Counted from the stretch's first letter, positions 1 to 9,743 are shown. The stretch: DNA of 64,000 bases from JASHVB01 sp035523995 (GCA_035523995.1 DATKPQ010000100.1:1-64000), one strand, 5' to 3'. The notes: a model not told the origin generated them from the sequence alone. Numbers and translations: made by a program.

Positions 1-213
1 TTGGTCTCGGGCTGGCGATCCACGGCGGCCTCCGAATCGGGACAGACCACCAGGAATCATGTTTTGTTCTGCCTGAGAATCCCCCCTCGCAGCTCGGCCA
101 TAAGCGATTCATGTCAATGGGCTTTTCAAGCGATTGCCCTGCATCGCCCACCCAGCCTTGCCCTCCCCGCCCCCTTCCCCCACCATGGCCGCAAGCAACG
201 GGAGAGAGCATCC

Positions 214-1932
214 ATGCCCGCATTCGATCTCGTCATCCGCAACGGCACCGTCATCGACGGGTCAGGCGCCGCGCCCATTGATGCCGACATCGGCATAACC
301 GGCAACCGCATCGCGGCCGTCGGCACGATCGCCGGTTCAGGTGCGGAGGAGATCGATGCCAAGGGCAAGCTCGTCACCCCCGGCTTCGTCGACATCCACA
401 CGCACTATGACGCACAGGCGGTGTGGGACAGTCACCTCGCGCCGTCGTCCTGGCACGGCGTCACCACCGCAGTGATCGGCAATTGCGGCGTCGGCTTCGC
501 CCCCTGCAAACCCGCCGACCGCGAGAAACTCGTCGAACTCATGGAAGGCGTCGAGGACATTCCCGGCGCGGTGATGCACGAAGGCCTGCAATGGGAATGG
601 GAATCGTTCCCGCAATATCTCGATGCGCTCGAACGCCGGCCGCGCGACATCGACATCTGCGCGCTTCTCCCCCATGCCGCGGTGCGCGTGTTCGTCATGG
701 GCGACCGCGCGATCAATCTGGAAAATGCCAACCAGGGCGACATCGCCGATATGCGCGAGATCGCGCGACAGGCGATGCTTGCCGGTGCCTTCGGCTTTTC
801 CACCTCACGCAGCCTCAGCCACAAGACCCTGAAGGGCGATCCCACGCCCACGCTGCGCGCGCAGGAGGACGAACTCACCGGCATTGCCATGGGCATGCGC
901 GATGCCGGCACCGGCATGCTGGAAATCGTTTCCGAATGGGCGCCCGATCATCATGCCGAATTCGCCATGGTGCGGCGCGTGACGGAAGCGAGCGGCCGCC
1001 CCACGGTGTTCACCCTCACGCAGCGCCACAAGCGTCCGGAAGTCTGGCGCGATTTGCTGCGTCACGCCGATGACGCCATTGCTGATGGCGTGCCGATCCG
1101 CCCGGTGGTGGCGCCGCGCGCGGTTGGCGTTTTGCTCGGACTGACCGGCAGCCAGAATCCGTTCTCCGGCACGCCGACCTACAAGTCGATCGCCCACCTG
1201 CCGCTGGCGGAACGAGTCCGCCGCATGCGCGATCCCGCCATCCGCGCGCAGATCCTCTCCGAGGACCCGAAGAAGGGCAGCACCTTCCCCTTGTTCCACC
1301 GTCTCGAATTCGCGCAGATGTTCCGCTTCGGCAATCCGCCGAACTACCAGCCGAGGCGCGAGGACAGTTTGGAAATGATCGCTGCCCGTGAAGGCCGCAC
1401 GCCGCAGGATGTCGCCTACGACGCACTCCTGGAAGACGACGGCAACGGCTTCATCTACACGCCGCTCGGCAACTACGCGTACTACGACCTCACCGTCAGC
1501 GAAACGACGCTGGCGGACCGCAATGCCATCATGGGCCTGGGCGACGGCGGCGCGCATGTCGCGTTCATCCTCGACGCTGGCTACCAGACCTGGCTGCTGG
1601 ACTACTGGGGCAAGCAGCGCAAGCGCTGGGACATCCCCGAGCTGGTGCGGCGCCTGACCTCGGACACTGCGTCTGCGGCGGGGCTGCTTGATCGCGGCGT
1701 GCTGGCGGTGGGCAAGAAGGCCGATGTCAACGTGATCGACTTCGATCGCCTGGGTTGCGGTGCGCCGTACGTGGTCAGCGACCTGCCTGCCGGCGGCAAG
1801 CGGCTGCTGCAGAAGGTGCACGGCTACGAGGCGACGATCGTCTCGGGGAAAGTCACCTTCCGCGAAGGCGTGGCGACGGAGGCTTTGCCCGGGCGGCTGG
1901 TGCGTGGAATGCAGGCGGCGCTGGCGGCGTAG
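214..1932 (+). CDS. N-acyl-D-amino-acid deacylase family amidohydrolase
   Basis: A 572-residue metal-dependent amidohydrolase. The N-terminus (MPAFDLVIRNGTVIDGSG) is the usual small beta-domain of the family. It is followed by the metal-binding HTHYD motif, a GNCGVGF segment containing the cysteine that ligates zinc in characterised D-aminoacylases, and a late GDGGAH segment with the catalytic aspartate. Family members hydrolyse N-acyl-D-amino acids or related cyclic amides in the cytoplasm; the exact substrate cannot be read from sequence. The reading frame is open to the left edge of the window, but the ATG at 214 has a purine-rich GGGAGAGA about 6-13 nt upstream and begins exactly where the family begins, so I chose it. 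A branched-chain amino-acid type transporter follows 245 nt downstream on the same strand, which fits peptide or amino-acid derivative catabolism. Confidence 0.85.
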   Translation: MPAFDLVIRNGTVIDGSGAAPIDADIGITGNRIAAVGTIAGSGAEEIDAKGKLVTPGFVDIHTHYDAQAVWDSHLAPSSWHGVTTAVIGNCGVGFAPCKPADREKLVELMEGVEDIPGAVMHEGLQWEWESFPQYLDALERRPRDIDICALLPHAAVRVFVMGDRAINLENANQGDIADMREIARQAMLAGAFGFSTSRSLSHKTLKGDPTPTLRAQEDELTGIAMGMRDAGTGMLEIVSEWAPDHHAEFAMVRRVTEASGRPTVFTLTQRHKRPEVWRDLLRHADDAIADGVPIRPVVAPRAVGVLLGLTGSQNPFSGTPTYKSIAHLPLAERVRRMRDPAIRAQILSEDPKKGSTFPLFHRLEFAQMFRFGNPPNYQPRREDSLEMIAAREGRTPQDVAYDALLEDDGNGFIYTPLGNYAYYDLTVSETTLADRNAIMGLGDGGAHVAFILDAGYQTWLLDYWGKQRKRWDIPELVRRLTSDTASAAGLLDRGVLAVGKKADVNVIDFDRLGCGAPYVVSDLPAGGKRLLQKVHGYEATIVSGKVTFREGVATEALPGRLVRGMQAALAA

Positions 1933-2177
1933 ACGCCGTCGCCTGCCAACCCGCAGCCAACAAGTGCGTCGCCGGAGCCGCCCGGCGCGGCCCCAGTGGC
2001 TCGGGCGATGACCGGAACAGCGCGGGCCGGAAGCGCATGATGCCGGCGCGGCGGCGGCAAAGCGATTGCTCGGGCAAACTGGTTCTGGACGGCGCGCTTC
2101 GAACGCACCACAAGTGACGCATAGAGACCCGCGCGGCGGCAGGCTCGCTGTGCCGGTGATAGACAAACCGCAAAAGC

Positions 2178-4007
2178 ATGACCCGCCGCTCCTTTCTCCC
2201 CGAGTTCTCTCTCGCAATCGCCTTGGCGATCCTGCCATTCGTGCTACCGCACATCGGCGGCTCCTTCGACATGATGGAGCGCATCCTGGACTGGGGCATT
2301 CTTGGCCTCGGATTCGACCTGTTGTTCGGCTGGACCGGGCTGCTGTCCTTTGGTCAGGCGGCCTTCTTCGGCACCGGAGGCTTCGTCGCCGCCTATCTGC
2401 TGTTGAACAATCTCATCGGCAGCGTCTGGCTGGCCCTGCTGGTCGGCACGATCGCGGCCGGCTTGTTCGGCCTGGTGGTCGGCTGGCTCGCAGTACGGCG
2501 CATCGGTATCTACTTCGCGATGATCACACTGGCCTTTGGCCAGATGTCGTACTTCCTGGAGAACTCGCCGCTCTCCAATTATACCGGCGGCGAGAACGGC
2601 CTGCCCGGCGTGCCCATCCCATGGCTCGGGTGGGGCAATTTCGCCCTGCGGCTCGAACCCGGCCTACCAATGTACGGCATGCTGGCGGCGATCTTTCTCG
2701 CCGGCTTCTTCGTTGCGCGTCGCATTACCAATTCTCCCTTTGGCGCGGTGCTGCGCGCGATCAAGGAGAATACGCCGCGCGCCATCATGCTCGGACACAA
2801 CGTGCCGCGATATAAACTGGCGGTATTCGTCATCGCGGCGCTGTACGCGGGCCTGGCCGGGGGGCTGCTGGGCGTGCTGCAAAGCTACATGCCGCCCGAC
2901 GCGTTCGATCTCGACACGTCAGGGCAGCTTGTCGTGCAGACCATCATCGGCGGCGTCGGCACGCTGGTCGGGCCACTGGTCGGCGCCGGCGTCTGGCTGT
3001 GGCTGCGCGACAATCTGCAGGCGATTCCCGGCGTTGGCGCGCTGTGGAAACTCATCCTCGGCCTGATCTTCGTCGTGCTGGTGATTGCGTTGCGCCGCGG
3101 TATCTGCGGCGAGATCCGCCACTGGTGGCGTCAGCGTCGCAGGCCGGAGCGCGCTCCAACCGATAACTCCGCCGCGCCCATCGTCCATACCGCGCCCACC
3201 ATGGTGATGACCGCCCCGCTGGTCCGGGCAACGCCCGACGCGCCCGCTTTGGAGATCACCCAGCTTTCCAAACAATACGGCGGACTGCGCGCGGTGGACC
3301 ACGTATCTTTCACCGTGCGCACGGGCTCCATCCACGCGGTGATCGGTCCCAACGGCGCCGGCAAGAGCACCTTGTTCAAGATGTTGCTGGACGAGGTGCA
3401 TCCCACCGAGGGGCATGTGCGCTTGTTCGGCCGTCATATCACCGGCCTGGGCGCCACGCGCACCGCGCAACTTGGCATCGCCAAGAGCAATCAGCTCAAT
3501 ACGTTATTTCTGGACCTGTCGGCGCGCGAGAACATGCGCGTTGCCGCCCTGGCGCGCCGGCGCGGATCCTTCCACCTGGATGTGCTACGCCGCGCCGACA
3601 GCATTCCGGATGTGGAACGCCAGGTGGAGATCGCATTGGCCACGGTCGGGCTGACCGAGCGCGCCGCGCTGCCCGCACATGTGCTGGCGTACGGGGAAAA
3701 GCGCCGGCTGGAAATCGGCATGGCGCTCGCCACCGGTCCTAACGTGTTGCTGCTGGACGAGCCGCTGGCCGGCATGAGTCCCGCGGAACGCATCAGCACG
3801 CGCGCGCTGATTCGCGAGATCGGCCGCGACCGCACGCTGGTGGTCGTAGAGCATGACATGGATGCGATCTTCGAACTCGCCGAGAAGATCACCGTGCTGT
3901 ACGAAGGCCGGTTGCTGGCCCAAGGCGACCCCGACGAGATCCAGCGTAACCAGGCGGTTCAGGACGCCTATCTGGGAGGCATGCACGACGTCCATGAGCC
4001 TGCTTGA
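2178..4007 (+). CDS. Fused LivM permease - LivG ATPase of a branched-chain amino-acid type ABC transporter
   Basis: This 609-residue protein joins an inner-membrane permease to a cytoplasmic ATPase. Residues 1-310 are a LivM-type permease with about eight hydrophobic segments and the typical GLLSFGQAAFFG stretch near 54-65. Residues 310-355 are a basic, proline-containing linker. Residues 356-609 form an ABC ATPase with Walker A (GPNGAGKST, 390-398), a divergent signature (AYGEKRRLE) and Walker B (VLLLDEPLAGMSP). Permease-ATPase fusions of this kind are common in alphaproteobacteria. livF follows with a 14-nt overlap. Neither the partner permease LivH nor a periplasmic binding protein is in the window, so the transporter is incomplete here and the substrate is unknown: branched-chain amino acids, amides and aromatic compounds are all transported by this family. 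Confidence 0.9.
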   Translation: MTRRSFLPEFSLAIALAILPFVLPHIGGSFDMMERILDWGILGLGFDLLFGWTGLLSFGQAAFFGTGGFVAAYLLLNNLIGSVWLALLVGTIAAGLFGLVVGWLAVRRIGIYFAMITLAFGQMSYFLENSPLSNYTGGENGLPGVPIPWLGWGNFALRLEPGLPMYGMLAAIFLAGFFVARRITNSPFGAVLRAIKENTPRAIMLGHNVPRYKLAVFVIAALYAGLAGGLLGVLQSYMPPDAFDLDTSGQLVVQTIIGGVGTLVGPLVGAGVWLWLRDNLQAIPGVGALWKLILGLIFVVLVIALRRGICGEIRHWWRQRRRPERAPTDNSAAPIVHTAPTMVMTAPLVRATPDAPALEITQLSKQYGGLRAVDHVSFTVRTGSIHAVIGPNGAGKSTLFKMLLDEVHPTEGHVRLFGRHITGLGATRTAQLGIAKSNQLNTLFLDLSARENMRVAALARRRGSFHLDVLRRADSIPDVERQVEIALATVGLTERAALPAHVLAYGEKRRLEIGMALATGPNVLLLDEPLAGMSPAERISTRALIREIGRDRTLVVVEHDMDAIFELAEKITVLYEGRLLAQGDPDEIQRNQAVQDAYLGGMHDVHEPA

Positions 4008-4692
4008 AGTCGAGTCCATCAACAGCTTCTACGGCGACAGCCACATCCTGTTCGATGTGTCGCTGCACGTGGAAGAGCATGAAGTGGTGGCATTGCTCGG
4101 CCGCAACGGCGCCGGCAAGACCACGACCCTGCGCACCATCATGGGCGTGCTTAAGCCGGGTAGCGGCAGCATAAGGCTGGATGGCAAGCCGATCCACGGT
4201 CTGCCGCCTTTTGAAATCGCGCGCATGGGCATGCAGCTTGTGCCGGAGGAACGGGCGATCTTCGGCGCTCTGACAGTGGAAGAAAACCTGCGCCTGGCGG
4301 CCCTGACCGCGCCGAATGCCTGGAGTTTGGACCGGATCTATACGGCGTTTCCCCGCCTGGCGGAGCGGCGGCGGTCCGGCGGGCGCACGCTGTCCGGCGG
4401 CGAGCAACAGATGCTGGCGATCGCGCGGGCGCTGATCCGGGACGCGCGGGTGATCCTGCTGGACGAGCCGTTCGAGGGCCTGGCCCCGCTGATCGTGCGT
4501 GACCTGGTGCGGGTCAGCCGGGAACTGGCGCAGCAAGGCCGGACGATCGTGGTGGTCGAGCAAAACGTCGCGGCCGCATTGAGCTTTGCGGATCGGGTGT
4601 ATGTGCTGAACAACGGCCACGTGGTGTGGACCGGCACGCCGGACGAACTGCATGCCGATCCGGCGGTGATGAAGAGTCACCTGGGCGTTTAG
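3994..4692 (+). CDS. livF: LivF-type ATP-binding protein of a branched-chain amino-acid ABC transporter
   Basis: A 232-residue ABC ATPase that pairs with the LivG domain encoded just upstream to energise the HAAT-family transporter at the inner face of the membrane. Visible motifs are Walker A (GRNGAGKTTT), the LivF-typical LVPEERAIFGALTVEENL stretch, the ABC signature (LSGGEQQMLAIARAL) and Walker B (VILLDEPFEGLAP). The start at 3994 lies inside the 3' end of the fused livM-livG gene (14-nt overlap) and begins with the usual MSLLEVESINSFYG. A longer reading frame upstream is only the out-of-frame shadow of livG. Its stop overlaps by 4 nt the end of the convergent diguanylate cyclase gene. Confidence 0.9.
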   Translation: MSLLEVESINSFYGDSHILFDVSLHVEEHEVVALLGRNGAGKTTTLRTIMGVLKPGSGSIRLDGKPIHGLPPFEIARMGMQLVPEERAIFGALTVEENLRLAALTAPNAWSLDRIYTAFPRLAERRRSGGRTLSGGEQQMLAIARALIRDARVILLDEPFEGLAPLIVRDLVRVSRELAQQGRTIVVVEQNVAAALSFADRVYVLNNGHVVWTGTPDELHADPAVMKSHLGV

Positions 4693-5864
4693 GCTCTTGC
4701 CGACGATAGGTTTCGCTGTTGATCGCGTCGGGCGTCCGCACAGGGCGGCGCGGCGGTCGCCACCTCGGCGCAGACCTGGTTGCGGCCGTTGCTCTTTGCT
4801 GCGTACAACATGGCATCGGCTCGCGCCAAGGTTTGCGCTATCGTCTGGTCGTCATCGCACGCCGTCGCCAGGCCGATGCTGACCGTGACGCCGATCGTGC
4901 GATCGCCGTACACGAGCGGTGCATCTGCAACACGCGTCCGCAGGCGCTCTCCGACCAGCAATCCTGTCTGAGGATCGGTTGCCTCCAACACGACGGCAAA
5001 CTCTTCGCCGCCGAGCCGCCCGAGCAAATCATTGCTGCGCATGCCGGTGCGGAGCTGGGCGACAAAATGCTTCAGCACCTCATCGCCAACGAAATGGCCA
5101 AAGCTATCGTTGATGTGCTTGAAATAATCGATGTCGAGCATCAACACTGCAAGTTCCTGATTAAACTGACGCGCACGCTCAAAAGCATTCTCAGCCAGCG
5201 ACAGGAAATGCGCCCGGCTCAGCGTGCCGGTCAGCGTATCGGTCGTGACCAGCCGGCGGAGCTCCGCCTCCAATTGCTGCCGCTCGGCTATTTCGTGTTC
5301 CAGCCGCTCGTTCGCGGCGGCAGCCTGGCGGGCATTTTCATCTGCGGTTTCGGCCAGGGATACAAGATACTCTGCCTGGTCCTCCAATGTCTCGGCGCTG
5401 AACCGTTGCTCCACGATCGTCCGTTCGGCTGCCTCACGCACTTCGTTCAGCGCGTCTTGCTCATGCTTCAGGGGTGTGATGTCGCAGTAGGTCAGGATGC
5501 GGCCGCCGTCGTCGCACGGGCTGCTGCGAAGCAGAAAGCGCCGGCCGTCGCGCAAATCGATCTCGGCGGACGATGCGGCTGGTGCGCGCACGGCGGCTTC
5601 ACGCTGATCCAGGTAGGCCGGCAGCTCGCCGGCCGGCACCCCGAACTGGACATTCGCAGCGGTATGCTCAAGCAGCATGCGGAAGCTGGTATCCTTGGCC
5701 AAACCTCCGGGGGGCCACGCCAGAATCTCGGCAAAGCGCTGGTTGATGAACTGCACATGCAGGTTCCGGTTCAGCAGCACGATGCCGATATCGATCCAAT
5801 CGAGCGCCTCGGCCAAGTGGGCGACGATTGCCTCGACAGGCTCGGAAGTCGGGAACTGCGACAT
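4689..5864 (-). CDS. PAS-GGDEF diguanylate cyclase
   Basis: A soluble 391-residue protein predicted to make cyclic di-GMP. Residues about 20-130 form a PAS-like sensor (a 'PAS-7' type, starting IDIGIVLLNRNLHVQFIN). Residues 130-203 are a charged coiled-coil linker. Residues 205-365 form a GGDEF domain. The active-site loop is intact (GGEEF, 285-289), and an RxxD inhibitory site (RSND, 276-279) lies five residues before it, so product inhibition is likely. No membrane segment or signal peptide is visible, so the signal is presumably cytoplasmic. The last 25 residues are an unconserved Ala/Arg/Gln-rich tail. It is transcribed alone and converges on livF. Confidence 0.9.
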   Translation of the reverse strand: MSQFPTSEPVEAIVAHLAEALDWIDIGIVLLNRNLHVQFINQRFAEILAWPPGGLAKDTSFRMLLEHTAANVQFGVPAGELPAYLDQREAAVRAPAASSAEIDLRDGRRFLLRSSPCDDGGRILTYCDITPLKHEQDALNEVREAAERTIVEQRFSAETLEDQAEYLVSLAETADENARQAAAANERLEHEIAERQQLEAELRRLVTTDTLTGTLSRAHFLSLAENAFERARQFNQELAVLMLDIDYFKHINDSFGHFVGDEVLKHFVAQLRTGMRSNDLLGRLGGEEFAVVLEATDPQTGLLVGERLRTRVADAPLVYGDRTIGVTVSIGLATACDDDQTIAQTLARADAMLYAAKSNGRNQVCAEVATAAPPCADARRDQQRNLSSARA

Positions 5865-6009
5865 GGCGCCAACGTTGGACTGCCAACGTTAACATTCGGT
5901 TGATGCCTGGGCGCACAAATCTGCAGCGCGTTTGCCCGATCTGCCCCAATCCGCGGAGCATCCGGCCCCGCCTGGACCGTTAAGGCGCAACCGGCAGCCA
6001 CCAGCGGCC

Positions 6010-7014
6010 TCAGCCCGCTTGCCGTCCGATCCGTACCAGGCGCGCCTGCCGCGGCCCTTTGGCAACCGAAAGCAGTACGTCGATATCGCGCAGCAGCGCG
6101 TATGCTGCCGCATCCGTGTCATGCTCTGGCCAAAGCGCGCGGATACGGACTGCAATCTCCGCTGCCAGCACATGCAGCCCGGCAAGCGAAGCCGCCTTGC
6201 CTGCCAGGGCATCGGCATCCAGTGCAGCCACCACCGAATCTGCGGCCTCGGCAAACACTGCGACCAATGCCGAGATCGCGCCGAGCGATGCCGCGGCGTC
6301 GTCCCCCGTTTTGTGGCTTGCGAGCCGCGCCAGCAAAAAGCGGAACCCTCCGAGCAGGGAAAATGCTCCTACCGCATCTTCGACATCGCGGAAGGGCAGC
6401 GCCATCGTGTCGTATGCCGCATCCTTCGGCTGGAGCAATGCCGAGCGAGGCACATGCACGCCCTCCAGGAGCAGACCACAGTGCTGCGACGGACGCAACG
6501 CATCGAACGCCGGCATGGTCTTCAGCGTCACCCCGTGTGCATCGCACGGTACTAACAGTGCGCTGTAGCGCTTCCTGCCCTGCTCCTCGGCCGTGATCGC
6601 CAGCACGACGAAAACATCCGCCAAAGGTCCGTTACTGACCCACGCTTTCTCACCCGAGATTCGAAACCCTTCGCCATCTGGCTCGGCGCGGGTTGTCAGC
6701 AGCTTGGGATGCGCACCGACCCGAGGTTCCGAAATCGCCACAGCCGCCGTTCGGTGAAGCCACGCCGCACGCTGATCGTCGTTGCCAAAGCACGCGATGA
6801 ACCAGCGCGCGACCATCTGCCGGCCGCCCCAAACACCGGCCACGCCTGGCAGTCCGGTGCGCTCCACCAACGCTGCCTTCGTGCGCGCGATCGCGGCGTA
6901 GCTATCTGCCGGCGCCAGCAGTCCCGCTTCGGCCATGCCTTGCAGCGCGTCGAGCTTCGGATCGGCACAGCGTTTCAGCCAAGCGTCGATGCACGCAGTC
7001 ATATCGTTCGGCAT
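6010..7014 (-). CDS. Acyl-CoA dehydrogenase-like protein (short, degenerate C-terminal domain)
   Basis: A 334-residue protein with an acyl-CoA dehydrogenase N-terminal helical region and a recognisable middle beta-domain: AISEPRVGAHPKLLTTRA matches the FAD-contact loop, and ISGEKAWVSNGPLADVFVV the following strand. Typical enzymes are about 380 residues with a strongly conserved C-terminal four-helix domain ending in an Arg-rich motif. Here the C-terminal part is shorter, Ala-rich and poorly conserved, and I cannot place the catalytic glutamate. It may act on an unusual substrate or be a non-dehydrogenating family member. No Shine-Dalgarno is evident before the chosen ATG. It is divergent from the flavin oxidoreductase at 7134 across a 119-nt gap. 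Confidence 0.7.
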   Translation of the reverse strand: MPNDMTACIDAWLKRCADPKLDALQGMAEAGLLAPADSYAAIARTKAALVERTGLPGVAGVWGGRQMVARWFIACFGNDDQRAAWLHRTAAVAISEPRVGAHPKLLTTRAEPDGEGFRISGEKAWVSNGPLADVFVVLAITAEEQGRKRYSALLVPCDAHGVTLKTMPAFDALRPSQHCGLLLEGVHVPRSALLQPKDAAYDTMALPFRDVEDAVGAFSLLGGFRFLLARLASHKTGDDAAASLGAISALVAVFAEAADSVVAALDADALAGKAASLAGLHVLAAEIAVRIRALWPEHDTDAAAYALLRDIDVLLSVAKGPRQARLVRIGRQAG

Positions 7015-7133
7015 GGCGCATCATCATCGTGCCAGATGGCGGCGGCAAGGCGCCCCATTGCCAACCCACTCATTCCCGGGTGTAGCCTGTCCCGCGTCCC
7101 CACCCGGGCCAACAACAGCAGAAGGAAGCGGCC

Positions 7134-8237
7134 ATGTTGCTCGGCTATTTCGCGATGCCCTCGCATCCGCCCGAGAGAGGCCTGAAGGAAGGCCACGACT
7201 GGGACTTGCAGACACTGCGCTGGCTGGACGAGCTCGGCTACGACGAGGCCTGGATCGGCGAGCATTATACCGCGCCCTGGGAACCGCATCCGTCGCCCGA
7301 CCTGCTGATCGCCCAGGCGCTGCTGCAGACGAAACGCCTACGAATCGGTCCCGGCGGCTTCCTGCTGCCGTATCATCATCCGGCCGAGCTCGCCAACCGC
7401 GTGGCCATGCTGGACCACCTGTCGGAGGGCCGGCTGAATTTTGGCGTCGCGGCCTCGGGCCTGCCGACCGATTGGGCGATGTTCAACGTCGATGGCAATG
7501 CCGGCGTGAACCGCGAGATGACGCGCGAGGCGCTCGACATCATCCTCCGCTTGTGGAGCGATGAGGCAACCTTCACCCACACCGGCAAATTCTGGACGGT
7601 GCAGAAGCCGGAGCCAATGTTCGGCTTCCTGCGCCCGCACATCTATCCGTTGCAGAAACCGCATCCGCCGATCGGCGTGGCCGGGTTCTCGAAAAGCTCC
7701 GACACGCTGAAGATGGCGGGAGAGCATGGCTTTCTGCCGCTGTCGTTGAATTTGAATCCCGCCTATGTCGCCAGCCATTGGGAAGCGGTCGAGATCGGCG
7801 CTGCCCGCACCGGCCGCACGCCGCGCCGGGCCGACTGGCGCCTGGTACGCGAAGTGTTCGTCGCCGACACCGACGCCGAGGCGTGGAAGCTGTGCGTGGA
7901 CGGCATGATGGGCCGGATGATGCGCGACTATTTCCTGCCGTTGTTGGGGAATTTCGGGTTCCTCGATTATCTCAAGCATGATCCGAACATGGCGGATTCG
8001 GACGTCACACCCGCCTACTGTGCGCAGCACAACTGGCTGGTGGGATCGCCCGCAACCGTGGCGGAGAAACTGGAACGCATCTACCACGAAGCCGGCGGCT
8101 TCGGCGGGTTGCTGGTGTTCGGCTTCGACTATCTGGAGAACCCGCAAGCCTGGTACCGTTCCTTGAAACTGTTCAAGGAAGAAGTGGCGCCTCGCGTCGC
8201 GCATCTGGTGCCGGACGGGCGGAAGGCGGCAGAGTAA
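7134..8237 (+). CDS. LLM-class (luciferase-like) flavin-dependent oxidoreductase
   Basis: A 367-residue TIM-barrel protein of the bacterial luciferase / F420-or-FMN monooxygenase superfamily. The features seen are the N-terminal LGYFAMPSHPPERG strand, EAWIGEHYTAPWEPHPSPDLL (the family's EHH/EHY segment), the PYHHPAELANRVAMLDHLSEGR signature, and the GRLNFGVAASGLPTDWAMF loop. Members oxidise small organic substrates such as alkanesulfonates, limonene or dibenzothiophene with reduced flavin supplied by a partner reductase. No reductase gene adjoins it, so the substrate is open. The ATG at 7134 is preceded by AGAAGGAAG, a good ribosome-binding site. A strong hairpin lies just after the stop. Confidence 0.85.
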   Translation: MLLGYFAMPSHPPERGLKEGHDWDLQTLRWLDELGYDEAWIGEHYTAPWEPHPSPDLLIAQALLQTKRLRIGPGGFLLPYHHPAELANRVAMLDHLSEGRLNFGVAASGLPTDWAMFNVDGNAGVNREMTREALDIILRLWSDEATFTHTGKFWTVQKPEPMFGFLRPHIYPLQKPHPPIGVAGFSKSSDTLKMAGEHGFLPLSLNLNPAYVASHWEAVEIGAARTGRTPRRADWRLVREVFVADTDAEAWKLCVDGMMGRMMRDYFLPLLGNFGFLDYLKHDPNMADSDVTPAYCAQHNWLVGSPATVAEKLERIYHEAGGFGGLLVFGFDYLENPQAWYRSLKLFKEEVAPRVAHLVPDGRKAAE

Positions 8238-8242
8238 TACCA

Positions 8243-8292
8243 GCGGCCGTTTGCATTGGTTGATCGGCCGCGCCACCGCTTGTTGGCGCGGC
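8243..8292 (+). terminator. Hairpin region after the flavin oxidoreductase gene
   Basis: Two alternative stems are visible. GCGGCCG (8243-8249) can pair with CGGCCGC (8265-8271). A 9-bp perfect stem GCCGCGCCA (8267-8275) pairs with TGGCGCGGC (8284-8292) around an 8-nt loop. The two stems share bases and exclude each other. No T-run follows, so intrinsic termination is uncertain; Rho-dependent termination or mRNA end protection are alternatives. Confidence 0.4.
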
Positions 8293-8489
8293 ACGCTGTT
8301 AGGCACCCAGGCCAGCTCGCTATTGACACCATGATGTGACCCGCAGGGCCGCGGCATAGTCACGGCCGCGCCTTGCCCGCGCCGCAATCGAGCGCCAGCA
8401 ACGCCGCAGTCGCGGCAGGGCTTTGTTCGGCAGCAAGGCGCGCCGCGGCCGACGGCCCTCGCATTCGTTGAGCAGATGTTGCCAGGCAC

Positions 8490-9743
8490 GTGAGCGATCC
8501 GCCGAAGGCCCCCTCTTCCCGCGCGTTGTCGCACCGGCTTGGCGTCGGATTGCGCCAGCGCCTGCAACGCCTCGGCCGCGCCGCCCGCCGCCGGCTGTAC
8601 ACGCACCTCTGGTTCCCGCATGTTCCATTGTTCCTGGCGGTCGGTTGCCTAGGGCTGCTGCAACTGCGCCACGCGCTCGGCATCGGCTTCACAGACCATG
8701 TCACGGCCCGCGCCATTCTCGACATGTCGAAGAGCGCGCTCAGCGCCGTCGTGCATGGCGCTCCGAGCGCGACCGCCGGCGTCTTCCTGGTGGTGATGGC
8801 ATTCGGGCTGCTGACACGGTCGCGGCTGGCCTGGGTCATCGCCGTACTGGCAACCGCGATCAGCGCGATGCTGATCTGGCTGGTGTGGCCGGGACCGCGC
8901 GAGAACGGGCTGCTGGTCTACAATCTTGGCGTTCTGGTGGCGTTGTTCGTGGGCGGCAGTGCGTTCAACCGCTCCAGCCTCACCAGCGCGTCATTATTCG
9001 CCACGGCCAGCATCGTCTTGCTGATCGCATATGCCGTGCTGGGCGCCTATCTGCTGGGGCCGGACTTCGCGCCGCCGATCACCAACCTGCTGACGGCGCT
9101 CTATTTCGCCATGGTGACGATGAGCACTGTCGGCTACGGCGACATCGTGCCCAAGACAACCGAGGCGCGATTGTTCGCCATCTCGGTGATGGTGCTGGGC
9201 ATCACCATTTTCGCCACATCGGTCAGCGCCCTGCTGGTGCCAATGATCAATCGCCGCATGGAGACCTTGCTCGGCACGAAGGAGAAAAAGATGGTGCGCA
9301 GCGGCCATTACGTGATCGCCGGCGACAGCTCGCTGGCGCGCAACACCTACCGGGCCCTGACGGCGCGCGATCACCCGGTGACGTTCATCCTGGCGGAACC
9401 GCCGCACGCCGCGGCAGAGGAGCGTGATGTCGTGGTGGGCGATGCGAGCGACCTTGACGTGTTGCGGCGCGCCGGCGCGCAGGATGCCAAGGCGGTGCTG
9501 GCACTGAGCGACGACGATTCGGAAAACGCGTTCGTGGTCATGGCGGCGAAGGAATTGTCGGACTCGTTGAAAACGGTGGTCGTGGTGAGCAGTGGTCGCA
9601 ACATGGCGCGGGTGAAGCGCGTGCATCCGGATGTGATCATTGCCCCGCAGGTTCTGGGCGGCGAGTTGCTGGCAATGGCGCTATCCGGCGAGCCGGTGGA
9701 TGGCGACTATCTGATGCAGCAGGTGTTGCAGGTCACGACCTAG
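8490..9743 (+). CDS. Voltage-gated-like potassium channel with C-terminal RCK-type domain
   Basis: A 417-residue inner-membrane channel resembling E. coli Kch. After a basic N-terminus there are several hydrophobic segments between about residues 40 and 250. The pore helix and selectivity filter read TVGYGD (213-218), the invariant K+ filter. A final transmembrane segment (ISVMVLGITIFATSVSALL) leads into a cytoplasmic Rossmann-like RCK/TrkA-N domain (about 270-417; YVIAGDSSLARNTYRAL), whose nucleotide loop is atypical (GDSSLA rather than GxGxxG). Such domains gate the channel by binding ligands. A GTG start at 8490 is used; upstream in-frame ATGs give no better match. The gene stands alone and converges on the acyl-CoA synthetase gene. 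Confidence 0.88.
   Translation: MSDPPKAPSSRALSHRLGVGLRQRLQRLGRAARRRLYTHLWFPHVPLFLAVGCLGLLQLRHALGIGFTDHVTARAILDMSKSALSAVVHGAPSATAGVFLVVMAFGLLTRSRLAWVIAVLATAISAMLIWLVWPGPRENGLLVYNLGVLVALFVGGSAFNRSSLTSASLFATASIVLLIAYAVLGAYLLGPDFAPPITNLLTALYFAMVTMSTVGYGDIVPKTTEARLFAISVMVLGITIFATSVSALLVPMINRRMETLLGTKEKKMVRSGHYVIAGDSSLARNTYRALTARDHPVTFILAEPPHAAAEERDVVVGDASDLDVLRRAGAQDAKAVLALSDDDSENAFVVMAAKELSDSLKTVVVVSSGRNMARVKRVHPDVIIAPQVLGGELLAMALSGEPVDGDYLMQQVLQVTT

Noticed and set aside
805..2238. 477-residue minus-strand frame over the amidohydrolase
   Set aside because: Antisense to a well-supported gene; Arg/Ala/His-rich with no recognisable domain.
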